From assembly GCF_040448305.1 (NCBI RefSeq), contig NZ_CP148752.1, positions 1,302,001-1,366,000 of the forward strand: a DNA stretch of 64,000 bases, in the 5' to 3' direction. Both the position numbers and the translations under genes were made by a program. Of this stretch, positions 8,326-16,336 are shown piece after piece. This DNA is from Pseudomonas fluorescens. Lineage in GTDB: Bacteria; Pseudomonadota; Gammaproteobacteria; Pseudomonadales; Pseudomonadaceae. The notes under the pieces are model-generated. The model saw nothing but the letters and a program-made list of their open reading frames with translations, was not told the DNA's origin and did not search any database. Numbering within the stretch: the stretch's first letter is position 1; each line of letters opens with the position of its first letter.

Positions 8326-8520
8326 ATGACCAGAGTCGTTCTGGAAATCGATACGCAACTGTATCGATTGCTGAAGGCATCAGCCGAGACCCATCAGTTA
8401 AGTCTCGAAGAGGAGTGCTGCCGACGTTTGCGCGGTGGCGAACGTCGTTCGCATTACTTGCAGGCGCTGCTGGCGGAGTTGCGCGCCGAAGATGAACAAC
8501 GACGCGCCAATACCCGGTGA
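8326..8520 (+). CDS. Small hypothetical protein, RHH/antitoxin-like fold
   Basis: The protein is 64 residues. The pattern MTRVVLEIDTQLYRLLKASAETHQLSLEEECCRRLR (beta strand, two helices) resembles the FitA/Arc ribbon-helix-helix family that binds DNA as dimers. A GGAGG lies about 11 bases before the start. No toxin-like partner follows: the next gene is convergent and its stop codon adjoins this one directly. I call it real because of its composition, ribosome site and fit between neighbours, but its function is unknown. Confidence 0.6.
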   Translation: MTRVVLEIDTQLYRLLKASAETHQLSLEEECCRRLRGGERRSHYLQALLAELRAEDEQRRANTR

Positions 8521-8943
8521 TTACTTTTTCTTCTTCGCCGGTTGCAGGCAATCCGATTCCTGGAAGCTCGCGGAGCCGACCGGGCGGTTGGTCTTCACCT
8601 CGGTGAAGTCGTAACGCATGATCGCACCCTTGGCCATCAGCTTGCGAAACCCTTCGTTCCTGCAGACAGAAGCTCCCAACTGGAAGTACACGGCTTTCGG
8701 GTCTGCACGCATCTTGTCGGCGTGGCTGCTCTGCACGCTCAGATGGTTGATCAGCTGTTTGCCTTCAACGGTGTAGCCTTGATCGAGTATGTCTTCGTTG
8801 ATCGCTCGTGGAGTGCCGACGCTGCTCTGGGTGGCGACGTTTTGCAGCATTTTGCTCAGTTCCGTGTCTTTCAAGGACGCAGCCTGAGCGTTGAAGGACG
8901 ACGCCAGCAAAATGGCCGCGGTAGGAACGATAAGGCGCAGCAT
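8521..8943 (-). CDS. QSregVF-like exported protein (PA3611 type)
   Basis: This is a 140-residue protein with a Sec signal peptide (MLRLIVPTAAILLASSFNAQA, cleavage after AQA). The mature part contains VGTPRAINEDILDQGYTVEG and LSVQSSHADKMRADP, the signature of the PA3611 family, whose P. aeruginosa member is called a quorum-sensing-regulated virulence factor; its biochemical activity is not established. It has two cysteines in the mature part, possibly a disulfide, and a lysine tail KKKK. The start is ATG 8943 after CCAGGAGAG; the longer frame upstream is not used. Confidence 0.82.
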   Translation of the reverse strand: MLRLIVPTAAILLASSFNAQAASLKDTELSKMLQNVATQSSVGTPRAINEDILDQGYTVEGKQLINHLSVQSSHADKMRADPKAVYFQLGASVCRNEGFRKLMAKGAIMRYDFTEVKTNRPVGSASFQESDCLQPAKKKK

Positions 8944-9132
8944 GAAACTCTCCTGGTTCAGTGATGGGGGGTTGGACCCGTCACGTGACTGTGCGTTCAG
9001 TGGCGGCGAATTATAGGGGAGGCAGGCTGGACGGTACAGGCTTGCGCCGGGCGCTCTGGTAAACTGCTGGCACTTTTTACCCTGTCGAGTGTTTTTCGTG
9101 TCGATTTCCCTTCTCTGTGGGCATTGCCCGCC

Positions 9133-9891
9133 ATGAGTCATACCCCAGCGCGCTTTGCCTTGAACGCCGTAGCCCGCTTGCGCGATCAGCGCGAGGAGGA
9201 GGGCATCAAGCCGATTCAGGCCCGCGGCTGGCGCGCGCCGCGCTGCCGTGACTGCCGGGTGATCGAGAGCCATTGCCTGTGCGCATGGCGTCCGCAGGTC
9301 GCTACCCGCTCTGGCGTGTGCCTGATCATGACCAACAAGGAAGTGTTCAAACCGAGCAACACCGGTTGGCTGATCGCCGACGTGGTGCCTGACAACCATG
9401 CCTTCATCTGGTCCCGTACCGAGATCGATCCGATGTTGCTGGCGCTGTTGTCCGACCCGCAATGGCAGCCTTACCTGGTGTTTCCGGGTGAGTACGTCGA
9501 GCCCGAGCGCGTGACAAACAGCGTGGACGTCGATGGCACGAAGCGCCCGTTGTTCATTCTGTTGGATGCGACCTGGACCGAAGCACGAAAGATCTTTCGC
9601 AAGAGCCCCTATTTCGACCGACTGCCGATCCTCAGCCTGCTGCCAGAGAAACTCTCCCGCTACCGGTTGCGCCGCTCGACCCGCAGCGAGCATCTGTGTA
9701 CGGCGGAAGTGGCGGCGCTGTGCCTCGACCTTGCAGGCGATGTCGCCGCAGCATCGGCGCTGGATGCCTACTTTGATGTGTTCAGCCAGCATTACCTCGA
9801 CGCCAAACACCAGTTGGACATGAACGTTTCGACCCCGGCGCACGCCGAGTTGATGCCCTATGTCCGGTCGGTCGTCCCATTGATGGACTGA
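9133..9891 (+). CDS. DTW-domain protein, probable tRNA-uridine aminocarboxypropyltransferase
   Basis: DTW-domain proteins (TapT/TuaA) transfer the 3-amino-3-carboxypropyl group of SAM to uridine to form acp3U in tRNA. This one has 252 residues. It shows a Cys cluster CRDCRVIESHCLC near residues 38-50, the DTW signature as DATWTEARK, and the following SRYRLRRSTRSEHLCTAE block. I use ATG 9133; a TTG nine bases upstream is less likely. It stands alone between an exported protein and erdR. Confidence 0.85.
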   Translation: MSHTPARFALNAVARLRDQREEEGIKPIQARGWRAPRCRDCRVIESHCLCAWRPQVATRSGVCLIMTNKEVFKPSNTGWLIADVVPDNHAFIWSRTEIDPMLLALLSDPQWQPYLVFPGEYVEPERVTNSVDVDGTKRPLFILLDATWTEARKIFRKSPYFDRLPILSLLPEKLSRYRLRRSTRSEHLCTAEVAALCLDLAGDVAAASALDAYFDVFSQHYLDAKHQLDMNVSTPAHAELMPYVRSVVPLMD

Positions 9892-10109
9892 TTGTCGCGC
9901 ATACTGCAATAAAGTGTACCGGCCATGCTGCTTGACCACCCCGGTTTCGCTGGGCATGCTTGGCGCCGATTAGGGTGCGGCCGTAATTTTCAACGCCGTT
10001 TTTTGCGTTGAGCGTGCCTTGTCAATGCAGCTCCGTGGCTGTGTCTTGACTTGCTTTGGCGAGGTCCGAATGCATCGGGCGTCCCATGAAAAACAGGATC
10101 ATTTGAAAA

Positions 10110-10760
10110 ATGGCCACATACGAAATCCTGATTGCCGATGACCACCCACTTTTTCGTAGTGCCTTGCATCAAGCGCTGACCCTGGGCCTTGGCCCGGATG
10201 TCCGCCTGGTGGAAGTGGCGAGCATCGCCGAACTGGAAGTGCGCCTGACGGAAAAGTCCGATTGGGATCTGGTACTGCTGGACCTGAACATGCCGGGGGC
10301 CTACGGTTTTTCCGGGCTGGTCCTGCTGCGCGGGCAGTACCCGCAGATTCCGGTGGTCATGGTCTCGGCCCAGGAAGAGCCGACCATCATGGTCAAGTCT
10401 CGTGAGTTCGGCGCCAGTGGCTTCATTCCCAAATCCAGCGACTTGAGTGTGATTCAGAAGGCCGTGAGTGCGGTTCTCGATGGCGACGTGTTCTGGCCGC
10501 CGCAGGCGTTCGAAGCGGTCAGCGTCTCGGATGAGGCCAAGGCGGCCAGCGAAGGCCTTGCCAGTCTGACGCCGCAGCAATTTCGGGTGCTGACCATGGT
10601 CTGCGAAGGCTTGCTGAACAAGCAGATCGCCTACGAGCTCAGCGTTTCCGAGGCAACTATCAAGGCGCACGTGACCGCGATTTTCCGTAAACTGAATGTG
10701 CGGACCCGGACCCAGGCCGCGCTGCTCCTGCAACAACTTGAGTCAATTTCCAGCCATTGA
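10110..10760 (+). CDS. erdR: LuxR-family response regulator ErdR
   Basis: This response regulator has an N-terminal receiver domain and a C-terminal LuxR/NarL DNA-binding domain, 216 residues in all. The receiver has the acidic pair in IADDHPLFRSAL, the phospho-acceptor aspartate in LVLLDLNMPG and a conserved lysine in FIPKSS. The HTH is LTPQQFRVLTMVCEGLLNKQIAYELSVSEATIKAHV. The P. aeruginosa orthologue ErdR controls ethanol oxidation and acetyl-CoA synthetase genes; the same role here is inferred. No sensor kinase lies alongside. dgkA follows in the same direction 75 bases later. Confidence 0.88.
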   Translation: MATYEILIADDHPLFRSALHQALTLGLGPDVRLVEVASIAELEVRLTEKSDWDLVLLDLNMPGAYGFSGLVLLRGQYPQIPVVMVSAQEEPTIMVKSREFGASGFIPKSSDLSVIQKAVSAVLDGDVFWPPQAFEAVSVSDEAKAASEGLASLTPQQFRVLTMVCEGLLNKQIAYELSVSEATIKAHVTAIFRKLNVRTRTQAALLLQQLESISSH

Positions 10761-10835
10761 AGGCTGGCAAATTCACGCTTTTTTGACTTTGGTTGAACTA
10801 GCTTTCCCACTTCTTTTTTGCCAGTTGCCCACTCT

Positions 10836-11198
10836 ATGTCACCTTTCAAAGGCCAGACCGGCCTGAAACGTATTCTCAATGCTTCCGGTTATTCGCTGGA
10901 CGGTCTGCGTGCAGCCTTCACCGGTGAAGCCGCCTTTCGGCAATTGGTGTTGCTCAACGTCATCCTGATTCCTTTGTCGTTCTTCCTGAATGTCAGTCGG
11001 GTCGAACGGGCGTTGTTGATCGCGGTATGCCTGTTGGCGTTGATCGTCGAGTTGCTCAACTCGGCCGTGGAAGCGGCCATCGACCGCATTTCCCTTGAGC
11101 GGCACCCGCTGTCCAAGAATGCCAAGGACATGGGCAGTGCCGCCCAGGCCGTGGCATTGAGCATGATTGCCCTGGTGTGGGCGGTGATTCTGCTCTAG
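10836..11198 (+). CDS. dgkA: Diacylglycerol kinase DgkA
   Basis: DgkA is an integral membrane kinase that phosphorylates the diacylglycerol left over from membrane-derived oligosaccharide synthesis. The protein has 120 residues and three membrane helices. Family motifs are GLKRILNASGYSLDGLRAAF at the N terminus and ELLNSAVEAAIDRISLERHPLSKNAKDMGSAA in the catalytic centre. ATG 10836 is preferred over a TTG 18 bases earlier. Its stop codon overlaps that of finR: both lie within CTAG at 11195-11198, so the genes converge with no space for a terminator. Confidence 0.95.
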   Translation: MSPFKGQTGLKRILNASGYSLDGLRAAFTGEAAFRQLVLLNVILIPLSFFLNVSRVERALLIAVCLLALIVELLNSAVEAAIDRISLERHPLSKNAKDMGSAAQAVALSMIALVWAVILL

Positions 11199-12121
11199 GC
11201 GATCGTCGGCAGCACGATCTCGTCGCTGCGCTGGACCCCGGCGGTGAAGGCGCGGCACAGATCGAGGAACTCGCGCATCGCCGAGGTCTGATATTTCTGT
11301 TTATGCCAGATGAAATAGAACTGTCGCGCCAGATCCAGATCCGGCGTTTCGACAGGCACCAGGCTGCCGCGGCGGAATGCGTCGCGCAAAGCCAGCCTGG
11401 AAATGCAGCCGATCCCCAAACCTGATTCCACCGCGCGTTTGATCGCTTCGGTGTGCTCAAGCTCGAGGCGGATGTTTAACGAGGTGCGGTGATGGCGCAT
11501 GGCTTGATCGAAGGTCAGCCGCGTGCCTGAGCCCTGTTCGCGCAAGATCCAGGCTTCGTGGCTCAACTCGTCCATGGTGGCCGTGCCGCGCTTGGCCAAC
11601 GGATGCTGAGGGGCGCAAAACACCACCAGTTCGTCCTCGACCCAGCTTTGCACTTCGATGTCCGGGTGGCTGCAGTCGCCTTCGATTAGACCCAGATCAA
11701 TTTCATAGTGGGCCACTTGTTGCACGATATTGGCAGTGTTCTGCACATGCAGCTTCACCTGGCTTTCCGGGTGGCGCTGCATGAAGCTGCCGATCAACAA
11801 CGTGGCCAGGTAATTGCCGATGGTCAGGGTCGCGCCCACGGCCAGCGAGCCGAAACCGGACTTTCCATTGAGCAGGTCCTCGATTTCCTTGGCCTGGTCC
11901 AGCAGGGCGACCGCTTGCGGCAACAGTTGTTTACCGAGGGCGTTCAGGCTCAACCGTTTGCCGGCACGGTCGAACAACTGGCAGCTGCACTGGCGCTCCA
12001 GTTCGGTGATCGAGGTGCTCGCCGCCGATTGCGAGAGGTTGAGCAGGCCCGCAGCACGGGATACGCTTTCCTGCTGGGCGACGGCGACGAAGACTTGTAG
12101 TTGACGAAGAGTAAATCGCAT
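11195..12121 (-). CDS. finR: LysR-type regulator FinR
   Basis: This LysR-type activator has 308 residues. The HTH (about 1-60) reads MRFTLRQLQVFVAVAQQESVSRAAGLLNLSQSAASTSI; the rest is the effector-binding domain. It is divergent from fpr, and in P. putida and P. aeruginosa the FinR orthologue activates fpr under oxidative stress. I chose ATG 12121; a 25-residue upstream extension runs into the promoter region and lacks homology. A perfect inverted repeat GATAA-CCC-TTATC lies just upstream (12134-12146). Confidence 0.87.
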   Translation of the reverse strand: MRFTLRQLQVFVAVAQQESVSRAAGLLNLSQSAASTSITELERQCSCQLFDRAGKRLSLNALGKQLLPQAVALLDQAKEIEDLLNGKSGFGSLAVGATLTIGNYLATLLIGSFMQRHPESQVKLHVQNTANIVQQVAHYEIDLGLIEGDCSHPDIEVQSWVEDELVVFCAPQHPLAKRGTATMDELSHEAWILREQGSGTRLTFDQAMRHHRTSLNIRLELEHTEAIKRAVESGLGIGCISRLALRDAFRRGSLVPVETPDLDLARQFYFIWHKQKYQTSAMREFLDLCRAFTAGVQRSDEIVLPTIA

Positions 12122-12133
12122 ATCGATATAACC

Positions 12134-12146
12134 GATAACCCTTATC
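12134..12146. promoter_or_regulatory. Candidate FinR operator
   Basis: GATAA-N3-TTATC is a perfect inverted repeat between the divergent finR and fpr, where a LysR regulator would be expected to bind. The FinR consensus is not known to me, so this is positional inference. Confidence 0.4.
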
Positions 12147-12260
12147 TTAATAATCCAGTTAACAGATATTGTCGTCGCTATTAGAATGCGATGCAATTGC
12201 GCGCCGCAGCGCTTGTCCTAATGAGCTAGCGCAGACCTAATCTCCAGGAGTCCCACGTAC

Positions 12261-13040
12261 ATGAGCAACATGAACCACGAGCGTGTCCTCAGTGTTCACC
12301 ACTGGAACGACACTCTGTTCAGCTTCAAGTGCACCCGTGATCCGGGCCTGCGCTTCGAGAACGGTCAGTTCGTGATGATCGGCCTGCAACAGCCCAACGG
12401 CCGCCCGCTTATGCGCGCTTACTCGATTGCCAGCCCGAACTGGGAAGAGCATCTCGAGTTCTTCAGCATCAAGGTGCCTGATGGTCCGCTGACTTCGCAG
12501 TTGCAGCATCTGAAGGAAGGCGACGAGATCATCATCAGCAAGAAGCCTACCGGCACGCTGGTACTGGATGACCTGAAGCCTGGCAAACATTTGTACCTGC
12601 TCAGCACCGGTACCGGCCTGGCGCCGTTCATGAGCGTCATCCAGGACCCGGAAACCTACGAGCGTTTCGAAAAAGTGATCCTGTGCCACGGCGTGCGTTA
12701 CGTCAACGAAGTCGCTTACCGCGAGTTCATCACCGAGCACCTGCCGCAGAACGAATTCTTCGGCGACTCGCTGCGTGACAAGCTGATCTACTACCCGACC
12801 GTGACCCGTGAGCCGTTCGAGAACGAAGGTCGCCTGACCGACCTGATGCGCAGCGGCAAGCTGTTCAGCGACATCGGTCTGCCACCGATCAACCCGCAGG
12901 ACGACCGCGCCATGCTGTGCGGCAGCCCGAGCATGCTCGACGAGACCAGCGAAGTGCTGAACAGCTTCGGCCTGAAGGTTTCGCCGCGGATGCGCGAACC
13001 AGGTGATTACCTGATCGAGCGTGCGTTCGTCGAGAAGTAA
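12261..13040 (+). CDS. fpr: Ferredoxin-NADP reductase
   Basis: This FAD enzyme passes electrons between NADPH and ferredoxin or flavodoxin and takes part in the response to superoxide. The protein has 259 residues. The FAD-binding block is RAYSIASPNWEEHLEFFSIKVPDGPLTSQL, the NADP site contains STGTGLAPFMSVIQDP, and the C terminus IERAFVEK is that of bacterial FPR. The start is ATG 12261 after CCAGGAG. It is divergent from finR and probably activated by it. The ferredoxin FdxA at the left end of the window is a possible partner. Confidence 0.95.
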   Translation: MSNMNHERVLSVHHWNDTLFSFKCTRDPGLRFENGQFVMIGLQQPNGRPLMRAYSIASPNWEEHLEFFSIKVPDGPLTSQLQHLKEGDEIIISKKPTGTLVLDDLKPGKHLYLLSTGTGLAPFMSVIQDPETYERFEKVILCHGVRYVNEVAYREFITEHLPQNEFFGDSLRDKLIYYPTVTREPFENEGRLTDLMRSGKLFSDIGLPPINPQDDRAMLCGSPSMLDETSEVLNSFGLKVSPRMREPGDYLIERAFVEK

Positions 13041-13084
13041 GCAGCCGCTCAACGGCTCTGCTTTCCCGCAGTTGTTTCTGTCGT

Positions 13085-13783
13085 TCAGCTTATTGCGGGA
13101 ATGACTTCCAGGATGCGGATCAGCTCTGGTGTCGGATAGTGCCAGCGCACATCGACATCCCAGAACTGCGCGCCGTACTCCCGCTCGGGTGCAGGCGTTT
13201 GATAGGCCGGGCGTGGATCTTGCGCCAGGCATTGCTCGATCAACTCAACCAAAGGCTCTGCAAGGCGCTGGGCATGCTCGTGAGCCTGTTGCAGCGCTGT
13301 GTCTGTCCACTGCACGGGGATCAACTGCGGCGCAGCGCTGGCGATGCTGTTGGCGGCGGTGTCGATGATGTCGGCGTAGGGCACGTAGGGTTTGATATCG
13401 AGAATCGGCGTGCCATCCAGCAGATCGATGCCCGAGATCCAAAGCCGGCCGGCTTCGACCTTGTCCAGTTTCACCACCGACTGCCCGATGCCATTGGGGC
13501 GGTGGGTGGCGCGGGTGGCGAACACGCCCATGGACTTGTTGCCGCCGAGGCGAGGAGGGCGGACCTTCAAGCGAGGCTTTTCTTCCAGTGCCTGGTGGAA
13601 CAGGAACAGCAGCCACACGTGGCTGACCTGCTCCAGGCCCTGCACCGCGTCCCCTTGATCGAACGGTGCCACCAGTTCCAGCACGCCACGGGCGGCCGGG
13701 GCCAGTTGCGGTTGGCGCGGAATGGCGAATTTTTCCTTGAAGCAGGAGCGCACGAAGCCGATGGGGGAAACGCTGTAGGTCAT
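13085..13783 (-). CDS. trmO: tRNA (N6-threonylcarbamoyl-A37) methyltransferase TrmO (TsaA)
   Basis: TrmO adds a methyl group from SAM to N6-threonylcarbamoyladenosine 37 in tRNA-Thr. The protein is 232 residues. Signatures are SPIGFVRSCFKEKFAIPRQP at the N terminus, VSHVWLLFLFH, and RPPRLGGNKSMGVFATRATHRPNGIGQS, the TsaA core. I use ATG 13783 (MTYSVSPIGF); the longer frame adds 15 residues without homology. It is monocistronic, with a REPIN between it and rhlG. Confidence 0.92.
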   Translation of the reverse strand: MTYSVSPIGFVRSCFKEKFAIPRQPQLAPAARGVLELVAPFDQGDAVQGLEQVSHVWLLFLFHQALEEKPRLKVRPPRLGGNKSMGVFATRATHRPNGIGQSVVKLDKVEAGRLWISGIDLLDGTPILDIKPYVPYADIIDTAANSIASAAPQLIPVQWTDTALQQAHEHAQRLAEPLVELIEQCLAQDPRPAYQTPAPEREYGAQFWDVDVRWHYPTPELIRILEVIPAIS

Positions 13784-13860
13784 GGTTTGGGGTCGAGGCG
13801 GGATTAAGGCAGGCATGATAACCCACACGGCCTCTGGCCCGGTGGCGCCTATCAGTCCGT

Positions 13861-13956
13861 CATCGCGAGCAGGCTCGCTCCCACATTGATTCGGGGGTGC
13901 TCATCTGTTTCCTGTCCACCACAAATCCCCTGTGGGAGCGAGCCTGCTCGCGATGG
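13861..13956. repeat. REPIN (inverted pair of REP elements)
   Basis: Two copies of the fluorescent-pseudomonad REP core face each other (13861-13885 and 13931-13956), enclosing 45 bases. It lies between trmO and the rhlG-like gene. REPINs are non-autonomous and are moved by RAYT transposases; no rayt gene is in the window. Confidence 0.92.
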
Positions 13957-13969
13957 CCGCACCGCTGAT

Positions 13970-14740
13970 CTAGAGGCTGAACCCGCCATCCAGCGGAATG
14001 ATATTCCCGGTCATGTAGGCACCCGCGGTACTTGCCAGACTGATCGCCAGCGCCGCCATCTCTTCCTCGCGGCCCCAACGCTTCATCGGGATCAACGCCG
14101 TATCCTGCGCCAGCGCCTGTTCATCATTGCCAATGTGCTGGGTCATCTTGCTCGGAAAGCGCCCCGGGGCGATCACATTGACGTTAATGTGCTGGCTGAC
14201 CAGTTCGCGCGCCAGAATCCTCGACAGTTGGTGCAATGCAGCCTTGCTCGGTCCGTAGGCATACGCCTGCTCGCCGAAGGAGGAAATCCCGGCCACCGAT
14301 CCAATGTTGATGATCCGCGCCGGATTCGCTTCGGAACCGGCCTTGCGCAGCAGGGGCAGGAATTGCTGGATGCAGTTGAACACGGAGGTCACGTTGAGCT
14401 GCATGACCTTCTCCCAGCCCTTGATCGGGTAGCTTTCAAGTGGCGCGCCCCAAGTGGTGCCGGCATTGTTCACCAGAATGTCCAGATGAGTGATCTGCTC
14501 GCCCAGGCGGGTGGCCAGTTGCAGGACGCCCTCTTCGGTGGCGAGGTTCGCCGCGATGGCGCGGCAGCGGCCAAGTGCACCGAGTTCGTCAGCGGTTTGC
14601 TGGCAGGCTTCGACGTCGCGGGCGCAGACGTACACGGTGGCGCCCGCCTCGACGTAGGCCTTGGCGATCATCTTGCCGATACCACGGGTGCCGCCGGTCA
14701 CCAGGGCGGTGCGGCCTTGCAGGGAAAAGTAGGGGTGCAT
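13970..14740 (-). CDS. rhlG: NADPH-dependent 3-oxoacyl reductase, RhlG-like SDR
   Basis: This short-chain dehydrogenase of 256 residues has the cofactor motif TGGTRGIG, an NNAG motif, the catalytic Ser in IGSVAGIS and YxxxK in YAYGPSKAALHQL. The whole sequence, from MHPYFSLQGRTALVTGG to YMTGNIIPLDGGFSL, closely follows P. aeruginosa RhlG, a ketoacyl reductase once linked to the 3-hydroxyacyl chain of rhamnolipid. No rhlAB genes are visible, so a role in another 3-hydroxyacyl product is likely. The name rests on recognition only. Confidence 0.8.
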   Translation of the reverse strand: MHPYFSLQGRTALVTGGTRGIGKMIAKAYVEAGATVYVCARDVEACQQTADELGALGRCRAIAANLATEEGVLQLATRLGEQITHLDILVNNAGTTWGAPLESYPIKGWEKVMQLNVTSVFNCIQQFLPLLRKAGSEANPARIINIGSVAGISSFGEQAYAYGPSKAALHQLSRILARELVSQHINVNVIAPGRFPSKMTQHIGNDEQALAQDTALIPMKRWGREEEMAALAISLASTAGAYMTGNIIPLDGGFSL

Positions 14741-14820
14741 GGCGAATCCTGAGAACTGAGGTCTTTACACCCTAGTCGTCAGCCGCCAGAAGCGGAGCCA
14801 CTATTTTTGCGCGGAATGAG

Positions 14821-14866
14821 GGGCCATATGGCCCGGCCTTGAACTGCATGCGTGCAGTTCAAGGCC
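14821..14866. repeat. Two abutting perfect palindromes
   Basis: GGGCCATATGGCCC (14821-14834) adjoins a 14-bp stem with a TGCG loop (14835-14866, arms starting GGCCTTGAACTGCA). They lie directly after the stop codon of the YehS-like gene and before rhlG. No T run follows, so it is not a classic terminator; it could be an mRNA-stabilising hairpin or a protein site. Confidence 0.7.
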
Positions 14867-14875
14867 AGCGGGCGT

Positions 14876-15346
14876 TTATTGCGGGCGAACGCGCAGGGTC
14901 AGGCCCTTGAGGAAGTTGCGCAGCAGCTGGTCACCGCAAGGGCGATAGTTGGTGTGGCCGAATTTGCGGAACAGTGCGCTCAGTTCAGGCTTGGACACCG
15001 GGAACTCGGCAGCCTTGAGGATCGCGTGCATGTCGTCTTCTTTGAGCTCGAACGCCACCCGCAGTTTTTTCAGGATGATGTTGTTGGTCACCGGCACTTC
15101 GATCGGCTGCGGCGGACGGCTTTCGTCCTTGCCGCGCTTGAAGATCACCAGGCCGTCGAGGAAGTGCGCCATGACTTCGTCCGGGCAGCGTACGAAACCT
15201 TCCTCGTCTTCCTCTTTCTTGTCGAGGTAGGTCAGCAGGTCGGGCAGGGTCACGTTCATGCCGCCGAGCTTGATGATCTCGATGACTTTCTTGTCGCTGA
15301 TGTCGAGCATGTAGCGCACGCTGCGCAGTACGTCGTTATGAATCAT
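14876..15346 (-). CDS. DUF1456 family protein (YehS-like)
   Basis: The protein has 156 residues made of two related halves, each beginning with a helix-loop pattern (NDVLRSVRYMLDISDKKVIEIIKLGG and NNIILKKLRVAFELKEDDMHAILKAAEF). This duplication is typical of DUF1456. The family is widespread in gammaproteobacteria without an assigned activity. It is soluble, with no signal peptide. It is followed on its own strand by the double palindrome at 14821-14866. Function unknown. Confidence 0.85.
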   Translation of the reverse strand: MIHNDVLRSVRYMLDISDKKVIEIIKLGGMNVTLPDLLTYLDKKEEDEEGFVRCPDEVMAHFLDGLVIFKRGKDESRPPQPIEVPVTNNIILKKLRVAFELKEDDMHAILKAAEFPVSKPELSALFRKFGHTNYRPCGDQLLRNFLKGLTLRVRPQ

Positions 15347-15421
15347 GTGTGCAGTCCTGATATTCAGCTGTGGGCGTCGCGGCCAGGCGCGGCGCCGAAA
15401 TGTGTGGCGGCGAGAAAAGTC

Positions 15422-16132
15422 TTAGAACTTCTCTTTGCCGGACAGGTAGCGCCATTGCCCCAGCGGCACTTTGCCGATGGACACGCCGCCGATGCGGATG
15501 CGACGGATGGCGATGACCTTGAGGCCGACCGCCTGGCAGAGCAGGGCGATGATGCCCGGTTGCGGGTTCTTCATGGCAAAGCGCAGGCGGTTCTCGTTCT
15601 GCCAGCTGGCCTTGACCGCCGGCAACTCCTTGCCCTTGTAGGTCAGGCCGTGGTTCAGGCGGTTCAGGCCGTGAGCCACCATCTCGCCTTCAACCTCGAC
15701 CACATACTCTTGTTCGATCTTGTTGGAGTCGGCGGTGAGTTTGCGCAGGATTTTCCAGTCCTGGGTGAACACCAGCAGACCGCTGGCGTTGGCCTGCAGG
15801 TCGGTGCTGGCGGTCAGGCGCAGGAAGTGCCCGCGCAACGGTCGCTTGCCGTAGCGGTGTTCTTCGCTCAGGGTTTCGGCGCCGAGGGTGGCCATGGCGG
15901 TGTCTGCGTCCATGCCGGCGGGCACATTGAGCAGCAGGGTCACCGGTTCCGGAGCGGTGGCCTTGGCTTCGGGATCAAGCTCGACTTTCTGGGTGTCGAC
16001 CTTGAATTGCGGCTCGTCGATGACCACACCGTCGACGGTGACCCAGCCGCCCTCGATGAACAGCTCAGCCTCCCGACGGGAACAGCCGACGAGTTCGATG
16101 AGGCGTTTGGAGAGACGAATCGGGTCAGTCAT
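15422..16132 (-). CDS. RsuA/RluF-like protein with lost catalytic motif
   Basis: This 236-residue protein has an N-terminal S4 RNA-binding domain (about 5-50, IRLSKRLIELVGCSRREAELFIEGGWVTV, split here: RLIELVGCSRREAELF) and a fold like RsuA/RluF pseudouridine synthases ending IPLGEWR-like (KVPLGQWRYLSG). The family active site GRLDxxSxGLL reads STDLQANASGLLVFT: the position five before Gly118 is Gln113, and the only nearby Asp is Asp111, two residues too far. The NRQIRRM motif is also replaced (NPQPGIIALLCQAVG). It may therefore bind rRNA without modifying it, or use a rearranged site. The start is ATG 16132. Confidence 0.75.
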   Translation of the reverse strand: MTDPIRLSKRLIELVGCSRREAELFIEGGWVTVDGVVIDEPQFKVDTQKVELDPEAKATAPEPVTLLLNVPAGMDADTAMATLGAETLSEEHRYGKRPLRGHFLRLTASTDLQANASGLLVFTQDWKILRKLTADSNKIEQEYVVEVEGEMVAHGLNRLNHGLTYKGKELPAVKASWQNENRLRFAMKNPQPGIIALLCQAVGLKVIAIRRIRIGGVSIGKVPLGQWRYLSGKEKF

Positions 16133-16216
16133 GTCAGGGCCGTAACAAAAAGGGGGTGGGCATTGTACCTGCCTGGCGCCGGTTAATCCCGGTTCCATTT
16201 ACGCCGTGAGGCTTTT

Positions 16217-16320
16217 TGTGGGAGCGGGCTTGCTCGCGAAAGGGCCATCAGCCTCAACATGTATGTTGGCTGGCACACCGCCTTCGTCGGAACGCCGCCC
16301 GGAGCAAGCCCGCTCCCACA
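16217..16320. repeat. REPIN (variant arms)
   Basis: Left arm 16217-16240 and right arm about 16295-16320 are inverted REP copies with a GCGGGCTTGC core instead of the usual GCGAGCCTGC. The right arm has the CCGCCCGGAGC variant also seen at 42685 and 59413. Confidence 0.88.
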
Positions 16321-16336
16321 TTTGATCTGTGTTGTG

